From NCBI GenBank assembly GCA_964615935.1, contig CAZTTG010000034.1, forward strand, positions 1 to 59,495: DNA of 59,495 nt. The letters are read 5' to 3'. Made by a program: the position numbers and the translations under genes. This DNA is from CAZTTG01 sp964615935. Its GTDB lineage: Bacteria; Planctomycetota; UBA1135; GCA-002686595. Below the pieces are notes generated by a model that had not been told where the DNA came from, ran no database searches, and was given only the letters and a program-made list of their open reading frames with translations. How positions within the stretch are numbered: the stretch's first letter is position 1; each line of letters begins with the position of its first letter. Positions 17,601 to 24,403 of this stretch are shown here, one piece after another.

Positions 17601-18485
17601 AACCCCTGGATGTACGACCTCACCCCGGGAGGCGGGCCGCGGCGGATCAACGCGGTCAGCCGGCCGGGCTGCTGGATCAACATCATCCCCGCCGGCGGCC
17701 TGGTGCTGATCCCCGAGGCCAGCTCGGGCTGCACCTGCGCCTTCCCCATCCAGACCTCCATGACCTACCGGCCGGGGCGGCCGCTCCCCCGGGTCGAGCC
17801 CGACTCCTCGCTGTACGCGGGCGCCTTCGAGGTGGAGCTCTCCGATCCCCTGGGCGGCGGCACCATCCGCTACACCCTGGACGGCAGCCCGCCCGACGAG
17901 GACTCGTCGGCCTACGAGGGACCCATTCATATGGATGGGAATCCGGAGCGCGTGCGCCTGATGGCGCGCACCTTCTGGCCCGACGGCGAGCGCAGCCGCC
18001 TGCTCGAGCACAGCTGGACGCGGGTCGAGATGCGGCCGGCCGATCGGGTGGCCGGGCGCGCGCCCGGGCTCCGCTACGAGGCTCGGGAGGGCGAGCAGAT
18101 CTCCCGGCTCTCCGACCTCGAGCGCTGGGAGGTCGTCGCCCGCGGCACGCACCCCCGCTTCGACCTCGACGTGCGCAGCCGGGAGGAGTCGTTCGCGATC
18201 TCCTTCAGCGGCTTCGTCGAGGCTCCCCGCGACGGCCTGTACACCTTCTTCACCGCCTCGGACGACGGGTCCTCGCTCGAGATCGGTGACCGGATCGTCG
18301 TCGACAACGACGGCCTGCACGGCACGCGCGAGGCCTCCGGCCAGATCGCGCTGCAGGCCGGCCTGCACCCGATCGCGGTGCGCTACTTCGAGGCCGGCGG
18401 GGCCCAGTCCCTGCGGGTCTCGTGGGAGGGGCCGGGGATCTCCAAGGCCGAGATCCCGCCCACCGCCCTGTGGCGCGCGCCCTGA
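14625..18485 (+). CDS. Large secreted PQQ-like propeller protein with embedded Rossmann-like, chitobiase and PA14 domains
   Basis: A 1286-residue exported protein; the start has a GAGGTGG ribosome-binding site, and a signal peptide ends near ARAADWPTFRGD. Two blocks of PQQ/quinoprotein-like beta-propeller repeats (for example DDAVYCLSSDSGRERWSF and YFGSDDGCVYCLDLDRG) flank a segment at about residues 455-590. That segment resembles a decayed class I methyltransferase (GYCLVLGRKALRLANAVTRL; LSVVAVDEA). Near 1065-1130 lies a chitobiase-like beta-sandwich (IRYTLDGSPPDEDSSAYEGP). The C-terminus (about 1140-1280) is a PA14 domain (GLYTFFTASDDGSSLEIGDR; LQAGLHPIAVRYFEAGG). PA14 and chitobiase domains usually bind glycans, so a surface carbohydrate-binding role is likely. 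PQQ-dependent catalysis is not shown, and the Rossmann-like part lacks the usual glycine-rich SAM loop. Confidence 0.92.
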   Translation: MSIENPARGRWKRGLWICAAILAGLPARAADWPTFRGDSHRSGVSSESLEWPLGEAWTYRPTHTPRPAWPGPAENNYWHRLHGLSPTMIYDRAFHVVVAQGALLFGSSSDDAVYCLSSDSGRERWSFITEGPVRLAPTVTDGKVYFGSDDGCVYCLDLDRGDLLWKRRAGPEDHRLPGNGRLISLWPVRSGVVVENGVAYYAAGLFPDQGAFLCAADAEDGAEIWRKKLSVTAQGYLLASPTRLLVPAGRTAPQVYDRADGRSLGQLGSTGGSFAIVLDDMVIQGVNEAGQIEISAPDTQERIVTTQAMRVLANGPMAWLLQSGTLTALDRTGYLELSRKILAIEGIAEENRTAEQRSELIELREAREACRRWEAPCDSPFEMILAGGAVIAGGQDRVVAYDAADGSVRWTGAVDGRAYGLAASDGRLYVSTDSGAIHCFESPSEAGSWPDPSPPSNLPDDLLHIGRLSLWDAKRILEKGGVDRGYCLVLGRKALRLANAVTRLSQLSVVAVDEAKGPRTPRVSVHRLSPGRLPYQGRIMNLVTGRYWSPAGGGIPPVAAEEVRRLLRPCGGTAVFISDDQTTLEEWGAGVLPGWKVEVNDDGEAWGMARMGPLEGGGEWTHTYAEPGNSANSGDTLVHGDMDLQWFGRPGPREMIDRHHRNVPPLYKDGRCFVPGDQVVFAVDAYNGTPLWTARLADSRRLGVFLDSTNLVLDAYNLYWAAGDRCHAFDVETGEESWVYQMLQDVEGYPRDWGYLARVEGLLLGSACKTDASYTETSRDADSALWYRGMNVVFSDYLFALECSNELLRWWHKSGRIANPTIASGGGRTYFIETHSEASLNDPLGRMPLSKAFEEGQQRLVALETASGDVLYEHEVDTSKLEEVCYLSYADETLLLSGSRFAQGTVEYHYFAFDAATGEHRWSANHLSGLPDDGGHGEYNRHPTIIGRTVYAWPYAYDLETGERIEGWSFQRQGHGCGGISASACSLFWRGGNPWMYDLTPGGGPRRINAVSRPGCWINIIPAGGLVLIPEASSGCTCAFPIQTSMTYRPGRPLPRVEPDSSLYAGAFEVELSDPLGGGTIRYTLDGSPPDEDSSAYEGPIHMDGNPERVRLMARTFWPDGERSRLLEHSWTRVEMRPADRVAGRAPGLRYEAREGEQISRLSDLERWEVVARGTHPRFDLDVRSREESFAISFSGFVEAPRDGLYTFFTASDDGSSLEIGDRIVVDNDGLHGTREASGQIALQAGLHPIAVRYFEAGGAQSLRVSWEGPGISKAEIPPTALWRAP

Positions 18486-18696
18486 TCCCGACCTCAGCAC
18501 GGCCTAGTCATAGGCGGTTGCGTTGAGGCTGGCGTGGATCCGCGGGTCGGGCGGGGCCGAATCGTGTCCGGCCACTTCTCGCTGGAGCTCGCCGCAACGG
18601 AATCCCCGGGTTCCTGCGACCTCCGACGCCCGCGGTGGCCTCATGGAGGGGGTGGTCCAGGTCTCGGATCACGCGGGTCCCAGAAGGATGGTCTAC

Positions 18697-19833
18697 ATGG
18701 ATGTGATGCTCACCGCGGCGCTCCTCTTCGGGGCCGCCTCCGGTCAGGGCTCCTTCGTCGAGGTCCTGGGCGGTCCGGCCCTCGACCGGGGAGTGAACGC
18801 AAGTCCCGTGCGGAACGGGGGCTACGTCGCCGTCGGCGTCACGAGGAGCTTCGGTCAGGGCGGTGACGACGTCTACCTCGTCAGGACCGACGCGGCGGGC
18901 GCGCCCCTGTGGACGAAGGCGATCGGCGGCGCGAGCGACGACAGCGGGTGGTCGGTCCACGAGCTCGCCGACGGGTTCATCGTCGGCGGATACACCCGGA
19001 GCGCCGGGGCGGGGGGCTTCGACTTCTACCTGGTCAGGACGGACCTCGGGGGCGACGTGCAGTGGTCCAGGACCTACGGCGGTCCCGGTGACGACTACTG
19101 CTGGGCTCTCCTTCCCATCCGCGGTGGAGGATTCCTGCTCGCGGGGGAGACCGCGAGCCAGGGCGCCGGGGAGGAGGACTTCCTCGTCATCGAGACCGAT
19201 GCGGCGGGAGTCGAGCTCTGGTCGCGCACCTACGGGGGGAAGAAGGGGGACCGGTGCTTCTCGGTCGCTCCCGCGGACGACGGCGGCTACGTCCTCGCGG
19301 GTCAGACCTACAGCCGGGGCGCGGGCGATCGGGACGTCTTCGTCGTCAAGATCAAGGCGAACGGAGACCCGGAGTGGTCCCGCGCCTTCGGCGGGGCCGC
19401 CTCCGACGTCGGGCACTGCGTCACCCGATCGGCCGGCAACAGCTTCCTCGTGACGGGCTACACGACCAGCTTCGCCACCTCCGGCGACGATCCGTACCTG
19501 GTCAAGATCGACTCGCGGGGGAACGTCCTCTGGACTCGCGTAATCCCCATGGACGGCGTCAACCACACGTTGACCGGCGACCGGGCCACCGACGGCGGGT
19601 ACTTCCTGGTCGGGTTCACGGACTACCCCTCGACGGGGAGGACGGCGGCTCTGGTGGTCAAGACGGACGGCGACGGGCAGCTCCAGTGGTCCCGCGAGGT
19701 GCTCCCCACGATCATCGGGGAGTCCTTCGGCTACGGCGTTCGAGCCACGGCCGACGGGGGCTGCGTGTTCACGGGTCACACGACCGTCGGCAGCGCGGGC
19801 AAGCGGGACCTGCTCCTCGTGAAGGTGGAGTGA
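18697..19833 (+). CDS. Secreted seven-repeat beta-propeller protein
   Basis: A protein of about 378 residues with a short signal peptide (MDVMLTAALLFGAASGQG). Seven tandem repeats of about 48-52 residues follow the pattern GG..DDxG.....DGGYxxxGxT.S.GAG..DxxLVKxDxxGxxxWSRxxGG, which suggests a complete seven-bladed propeller. The ATG at 18697 is preferred because AGAAGG lies nine bases before it; ATG 18688 is possible. These repeat proteins occur widely in secreted proteins of deltaproteobacteria, Bacteroidetes and planctomycetes and have no assigned catalytic role. It probably works as an extracellular binding scaffold. The 211 bases before it contain no gene that I recognise. It converges with the cysteine-synthase-like gene, 44 bases away. 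Confidence 0.88.
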   Translation: MDVMLTAALLFGAASGQGSFVEVLGGPALDRGVNASPVRNGGYVAVGVTRSFGQGGDDVYLVRTDAAGAPLWTKAIGGASDDSGWSVHELADGFIVGGYTRSAGAGGFDFYLVRTDLGGDVQWSRTYGGPGDDYCWALLPIRGGGFLLAGETASQGAGEEDFLVIETDAAGVELWSRTYGGKKGDRCFSVAPADDGGYVLAGQTYSRGAGDRDVFVVKIKANGDPEWSRAFGGAASDVGHCVTRSAGNSFLVTGYTTSFATSGDDPYLVKIDSRGNVLWTRVIPMDGVNHTLTGDRATDGGYFLVGFTDYPSTGRTAALVVKTDGDGQLQWSREVLPTIIGESFGYGVRATADGGCVFTGHTTVGSAGKRDLLLVKVE

Positions 19834-19877
19834 GGGCCGCGTCCGTGGCGGGCAGGCCGCCCTCCCTCGCCCGGCAC

Positions 19878-20996
19878 TCAGCGACGCCGCGGGCAGGGCG
19901 GCAGGGCCTCGTGGTCCTCGAGGGGATCGATGGTGCCCTCCTCGGTGCACTCCACCGGGTCGCAGCAGGTGTGGCACACGCGGCGGTGGGCGCGGAAGCC
20001 GACGAGGTCGATGTGCGGTGAGAGGTGGCCCTGGCGCGACGGCTCCTCCCGGATGAGGTCGGTGCTCAGGTACTTCTTGTTGTCGTCCGGGAAGACCGTC
20101 ACCACCACGGCGTCCTCACCGAGCTCCTGGAGGATCTTCACCGCGCCGAGGAAGTTCGCGCCCGAGGAGATGCCCACGCCGATCCCCAGCTCCTTGGCCA
20201 GCTTCTGCGCCATGAGGATCGCGTCGCCGTCGTCCACCGAGGCCACCTCGTCCAGGGAGGCGAGGTCCACGATGGGGGGGATGAACTCGTCCGAGATGCC
20301 CTGGATGCGGTGGTGGCCGACCTTGTGGCCGGTGGAGAGGGTGGGGGAGTTGGCCGGCTCGAGGGGGTGGAGCTTCACCGCGGGGTGCATCTCGCGCAGG
20401 TGACCGCCCGCGCCCATGATGGTCCCGCCGGTGCCCACCCCGGCCACGAAGGCGTCGGGCTTGCGGCCGCGGAAGCGGAGCTGCCACCAGATCTCGGGGC
20501 CCGTGCCCAGGGCGTGCGCGTCCACGTTGTCCTCGTTGGAGAACTGGCGGGGCAGGAAGGAGTCCTCGGTGGAGGCGGCCAGGGCCTCGGCCTGCTCGAT
20601 GCTGCCCAGGAAGCCCCCCTCCTCGCGGCTCACCAGGTGGATGCGCGCGCCGAAGCTGCGGATCAGGTCGATCCGCTCGGAGCTCATCCAGTCGGGCATG
20701 AAGATCGCCACCGGGTGCCCCAGCGCGCGGCCCAGGGCGGCGAAGGAGATGCCGGTGTTCCCGCTGGTGGCCTCCACGATGAGCGCGCCGGGCCGCAGGG
20801 CGCCGCGCTCGTAGCCGCGGCGCAGGATGTGCATCGCCATGCGGTCCTTGATGCTGCCCGTCATGTTCAGGTGCTCGGCCTTGGCCCAGACCACCTGCCG
20901 GCGCCCGCGGAAGTCGAAGGAGAGGGCGAGCAAGGGCGTGTTCCCCACGAGGGGCGCCAGGGAGCGGATCCGCTGGTCGGAGTCTGTGATCGTCAT
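19878..20996 (-). CDS. PLP-dependent cysteine synthase family protein with Cys-rich tail
   Basis: A 372-residue fold-type II PLP enzyme of the cysteine synthase/cystathionine beta-synthase family. Key features are VGNTPLL, the PLP-lysine motif MTGSIKDRMA (about residue 48), the substrate loop ATSGNTGIS, the phosphate loop GVGTGGTIMG and a C-terminal GISSGANFLGA. The reaction is expected to be a beta-replacement on O-acetylserine or O-phosphoserine, or a related amino acid. The last ~45 residues extend beyond a normal CysK and carry CHTCCDPVEC plus another cysteine, which may bind a metal or be redox-active. Similar tails occur in some bacterial members, but the role is unclear to me. No cysE or sulfur-assimilation gene is adjacent, so cysK or cysM cannot be chosen. 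Confidence 0.9.
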   Translation of the reverse strand: MTITDSDQRIRSLAPLVGNTPLLALSFDFRGRRQVVWAKAEHLNMTGSIKDRMAMHILRRGYERGALRPGALIVEATSGNTGISFAALGRALGHPVAIFMPDWMSSERIDLIRSFGARIHLVSREEGGFLGSIEQAEALAASTEDSFLPRQFSNEDNVDAHALGTGPEIWWQLRFRGRKPDAFVAGVGTGGTIMGAGGHLREMHPAVKLHPLEPANSPTLSTGHKVGHHRIQGISDEFIPPIVDLASLDEVASVDDGDAILMAQKLAKELGIGVGISSGANFLGAVKILQELGEDAVVVTVFPDDNKKYLSTDLIREEPSRQGHLSPHIDLVGFRAHRRVCHTCCDPVECTEEGTIDPLEDHEALPPCPRRR

Positions 20997-21048
20997 GGCG
21001 GCCAGATCCTAACCGGGATCCGCCCGCCGGGATGCCCCCGTCCCCCCA

Positions 21049-21096
21049 TGGCCAGAGGGTGACCTGCAGCGCTCCGGTCGGCCCGACGGCGTCCGG
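21049..21096 (-). pseudogene. Remnant of an FG-GAP-protein C-terminal tail
   Basis: In the 114-base gap between two genes, minus-strand translation gives PPDAVGPTGALQVTLWP. It matches the last residues of the intact FG-GAP protein nearby (PPQAVGLTGALQVAIWP at 22659 onward), with 11 identities over the final 15 positions. There is no stop immediately after WP and no start in front, so it is most simply a leftover 3' scrap of a related secreted-protein gene. Confidence 0.55.
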
Positions 21097-21110
21097 GGGG
21101 GGCGGACAGC

Positions 21111-22580
21111 TCAGTCGCCCGTACCGCCCGGAGCCAGGACCACGTCGAGATCCCCGGCTGTCCGGACGGCGTCGATGGCTCGGACGACCTCGCCGTAGGT
21201 CGCATCGGGATCGACGCGGAGTACGACGCGCCGTAGCCCGCCGTTCATTCCCTCCCGAACAGCGGTGGTCAGATCGGAGTCTTCCTCGTGGCGGACTCCC
21301 TCGAACCTGAACCCGTCGCCACCGGTCACCTCCAGAATGAACCCAGCCTCGCCTGCACCACGGATCTCGACCGGGAGAGCGCCAGGCAGCTCCTCGCTCG
21401 GGTCGTAGCCCGCGAGGAAGAGCGGCCAGTGGAACCGCGGATTCTCGGCGTGGACGGCAAGCAGCAGCCTGAGCCCGGACAGCCCATCGTGTCGGAGTAT
21501 GTCGATGGCTCCCTGGAGATGGCGGAAGGGGGTTCCTGACTCGGCGTTCAGGAGAAGTGAATCGGCCAGGGGGCTGCGCTCCGTCTCGGGGCGATAGGTC
21601 GAGGCGTTCTCGACCAGCGATGACTCGAGTGCGGCCAGGTCGGTCCATCTACACACCCAGTCGCTGTGAAGGGCGAAGGAGAGGTACCTGCTCCCATCCG
21701 TGCTCACGTGCACCACATAGCCTCCCTCCAGATAGAGCGAGGAGTCGGGCGTGCACGTACTGGAGCAGGGCGTGTGCGAGAAGGGCGGGTAGGCGATGCG
21801 GAGGTCCGTATCGATGAAGCGATGGGTCTGCCAGCCCAGGCCGGCCATCCAGAGCACTGCGATGGCAACCGCGACCAGCGCAGAGCCCCTCCGGTGGCGC
21901 TCACCCCATCTGCGCCATGTCAGCAGGCAGCCGAGGTAGGCCAGAGCGCCCGTCACCAACGCGAACACGAGGATGGCCGGTGCCGTCAAGTCGATCAGCG
22001 GTCCCCATGTCGAGGTTCTGGGACCCGCCGTAGGTCCCACCAGGCAGTGGAGCACGACCCAGGCCCAGCACGGAGAGAGGATGACGCCGTAGGTCGCGAT
22101 CAGGGCCCCTGCGCGGGTATGACCCCCGAGCCAGATGCGCACCAGGGACACGACTCCCGATGTGAAGCTGGCCGCGAAGTAGATCATGCTGGGCTGCACT
22201 GCCCGCAACGTGCAGGGCCATGAAGGTACACCCCCTCCACCACTCGCGAGGACCAGCGCAACGTTGCGGGCGTCAACCACGGCCAGCAGGCAGAGCACGG
22301 CGCTGGTCACGGCCCAGGGCTCGAACGTCTGCTTGTCCTTCCGGTCTCGCCAGAAGACATAGCCGACGAACAGCGCCGCCGGAATCCACAGTACCGGCAC
22401 AGGGAAGCTCGCCGCGGCGGTCCCAAGGACCACCAGCAGGATCAGCAGGACCAGAAGGAGATACCCGGGACCGACCAGGAGGGAGCGCATGGCCGCGAAC
22501 AGGGAGCGTGGAGGAGCCTGGAGCCGGTGGCTGGTGTCCTTCACGGGGGAAGCATACCGACTTCCGCATGGCCCGTTCAT
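21111..22580 (-). CDS. Polytopic membrane protein with ExbD-like extracytoplasmic modules
   Basis: Up to 489 residues. The first ~250 contain about seven hydrophobic helices (for example YLLLVLLILLVVLGTAAAS). The C-terminal ~230 residues are soluble. Near the end, RRVVLRVDPDATYGEVVRAI and IDAVRTAGDLDVVLAP closely resemble the ExbD/TolR periplasmic domain. An earlier segment, FRHLQGAIDILRHDGLSG with LRLLLAV, looks like a second degenerate copy. ExbD normally has one N-terminal helix and works with ExbB and TonB; neither is encoded here. The start is uncertain: ATG 22580, GTG near 22541 and ATG 22490 are all possible and none has a clear ribosome-binding site. Codon use looks slightly less GC-biased than that of the neighbours. 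Function unknown. Confidence 0.75.
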   Translation of the reverse strand: MNGPCGSRYASPVKDTSHRLQAPPRSLFAAMRSLLVGPGYLLLVLLILLVVLGTAAASFPVPVLWIPAALFVGYVFWRDRKDKQTFEPWAVTSAVLCLLAVVDARNVALVLASGGGGVPSWPCTLRAVQPSMIYFAASFTSGVVSLVRIWLGGHTRAGALIATYGVILSPCWAWVVLHCLVGPTAGPRTSTWGPLIDLTAPAILVFALVTGALAYLGCLLTWRRWGERHRRGSALVAVAIAVLWMAGLGWQTHRFIDTDLRIAYPPFSHTPCSSTCTPDSSLYLEGGYVVHVSTDGSRYLSFALHSDWVCRWTDLAALESSLVENASTYRPETERSPLADSLLLNAESGTPFRHLQGAIDILRHDGLSGLRLLLAVHAENPRFHWPLFLAGYDPSEELPGALPVEIRGAGEAGFILEVTGGDGFRFEGVRHEEDSDLTTAVREGMNGGLRRVVLRVDPDATYGEVVRAIDAVRTAGDLDVVLAPGGTGD

Positions 22581-22658
22581 TCATGCCCGGAGGCCACCAG
22601 CCAGCCGCCGCGAGGGCGGAGCATAACCGTCAGTCAGGACCTGACGGGTCCACCCAGA

Positions 22659-24329
22659 TCAGGGCCAGATCGCAACCTGCAGGGCGCCGGTCAGACCCAC
22701 GGCCTGCGGCGGCGCGAAGCCCGGGTCGCGGAAGAGGCCCTGGACGAAGATGCCGTCCCCGGGAGCCAGGCCGAGGGCGGCCAGGTCGGCCTTGGTGAAG
22801 GTGTGGGAGATCGAGCCCGTGGCCTGGATCGAGCCGTGGCAGGGCGCTCCCCCCCCGCCGGTGGGCTGAACCGGCAGGCGCTGGATCGGCCGCGCCAGGC
22901 ACAGGGTGCCCCCGCCGAAGGGGATCGAGCCCTGGCTCGTGCTCCACGCGAACATACCCGCGCCGTGCGGCAGGACGTTCAGGGCCCGGATCGTCAGGTC
23001 GGGCCCCATCGTCGGGCTCGGCGCGCCCTCAGACTCGATCCACGGATCGCAGCCCTGGGAGGTCTTCTTGGGCGGGCAGGTGTGGACGATGGTCGGCGGG
23101 GGCTGTCCGGTCAGCGCCAGCGCGGCCGAGAAGCCCCCCGGCAGGTAGGTGGCGGGGATGAGGTAGTCGACCAGCCCGTCGCCGTTGGCGTCGGGCACGA
23201 CCGCGATCCTCGGCGAGGATTGCTCCGGGCCCGAGTAGAGCAGGGCTCCGGTCGCGCTGGAGTGCACCCGCACCTCGGCCGTGAAGTAGGTGCAGCATCC
23301 GACCTTGTACGCCCCCGCCCCGATCAGGAGGTCGCTGCGGGAGTCGCCGTCCAGGTCCTGGAAGGCCGCGACCGACATTCCGTAGCCCGTGAGGTTGAAC
23401 CCACCCTCCAGGAGCTGCAGCGTCGAGCCGTCGGCGCCCGAGAAGAGGCGCGCCCGCCCCCACGAGAGGCCCACCGCGATCAGCTCCTGGGGCGAGCCCA
23501 CCAGCATGTCGGGAATCCCGTCGCCGTTCGCGTCTCCCACCGAGGCGAGGGTCGAGCCGAACGAGCTGCCAGGGGCCGGGCCGTCGAGGCTCAACAGGAC
23601 GCTCCCGTCGGCCCCCGAGTGGACGGTGACCCGACCGGGTCCGCCGGGAACGTGCTGCGGATCGCCCACCAGGAAGTCCGGGACGCCGTCCAGGTCGAGA
23701 TCCCCCGCCGGCGCCACGGCGGTCCCGTAGTCGTAGGCGGCGCCCGGGAGGCCCGAGATCTCCAGCAGGATGGAGCCCGTGGCGCCCGACAGCACCAGCG
23801 CCCGGCCCTGAGGGTGGCCCACGGCGCCGACGACGAGCTCGCGCACCCCGTCGAGGTCGAGATCGCCCATCACCGCCAGCGAGGCGCCGAAGGCGATGCG
23901 GGTCGAGGGGGAGCTCACCTGCCAGAGCGCGGCTCCGCTCGCGCCCGAGATGGCCCGCACGTAGGACCGCGCCCCGCCGCTCCCCGGCTGTGGCGCGCTC
24001 GCGGCGACGTCGCCGAACCCGTCCCCGTCCACGTCCCCCAGCCCCGCGACCCTGTGGCCGAAGGCGTCGCCCGGGCTCATTCCGTCCACGGCCAGGATCG
24101 CCGCCCCGGTCCGGCCGGACCAGACCCGCACCCGACCGGTGTCGGCCCAGGCGCCGGGCTCGCCCACCGCGAAATCGGGGGTGCCATCGCCGTCCACGTC
24201 CCCGGCCGAGGCCACGGAGTTGTTCCCCGCCGGAACGGGCCAGGAGTACAGGATCCCCTGGGCCCCCAGGCAGCCGGCCAGGAGGAACAGCGGGATCGAG
24301 GTTCGTGCAACGCGCGCGATGGTGCTCAT
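22659..24329 (-). CDS. Secreted FG-GAP (integrin-like) seven-repeat protein
   Basis: A 556-residue secreted protein with a signal peptide (RTSIPLFLLAGCLGAQG). Seven FG-GAP repeats carry calcium-binding-type loops: DVDGDGTPDFAVG, DVDGDGFGDVAAS, DLDLDGVRELVVG, DLDLDGVPDFLVG, DANGDGIPDMLVG, DLDGDSRSDLLIG and DANGDGLVDYLIP. They are expected to fold as a seven-bladed propeller. The last ~150 residues are a separate domain with cysteines that ends GLTGALQVAIWP. A tail of this kind recurs in a fragment about 1.5 kb downstream and may be a conserved sorting or folding element of the lineage. GAGAGG upstream supports the ATG at 24329. Probably a cell-surface or extracellular adhesion/scaffold protein. 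Confidence 0.9.
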   Translation of the reverse strand: MSTIARVARTSIPLFLLAGCLGAQGILYSWPVPAGNNSVASAGDVDGDGTPDFAVGEPGAWADTGRVRVWSGRTGAAILAVDGMSPGDAFGHRVAGLGDVDGDGFGDVAASAPQPGSGGARSYVRAISGASGAALWQVSSPSTRIAFGASLAVMGDLDLDGVRELVVGAVGHPQGRALVLSGATGSILLEISGLPGAAYDYGTAVAPAGDLDLDGVPDFLVGDPQHVPGGPGRVTVHSGADGSVLLSLDGPAPGSSFGSTLASVGDANGDGIPDMLVGSPQELIAVGLSWGRARLFSGADGSTLQLLEGGFNLTGYGMSVAAFQDLDGDSRSDLLIGAGAYKVGCCTYFTAEVRVHSSATGALLYSGPEQSSPRIAVVPDANGDGLVDYLIPATYLPGGFSAALALTGQPPPTIVHTCPPKKTSQGCDPWIESEGAPSPTMGPDLTIRALNVLPHGAGMFAWSTSQGSIPFGGGTLCLARPIQRLPVQPTGGGGAPCHGSIQATGSISHTFTKADLAALGLAPGDGIFVQGLFRDPGFAPPQAVGLTGALQVAIWP

Positions 24330-24381
24330 GGGAATGTCCTCTCCGCCACCGCTAGCGCAGCCGAGCCTCGAGTCCTACAGG

Positions 24382-24399
24382 GTTTTCCCCGTTTTCCCC
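24382..24399 (-). repeat. Two perfect 9-base tandem repeats upstream of the FG-GAP gene
   Basis: On the minus strand GGGGAAAAC occurs twice in direct succession, 53 bases before the FG-GAP start codon and just after the stop of the thioredoxin/TPR gene. It is an A-rich island in very GC-rich DNA. It could be a protein-binding site or part of a promoter, but no function is shown. Confidence 0.4.
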
Positions 24400-24403
24400 C
24401 GGA

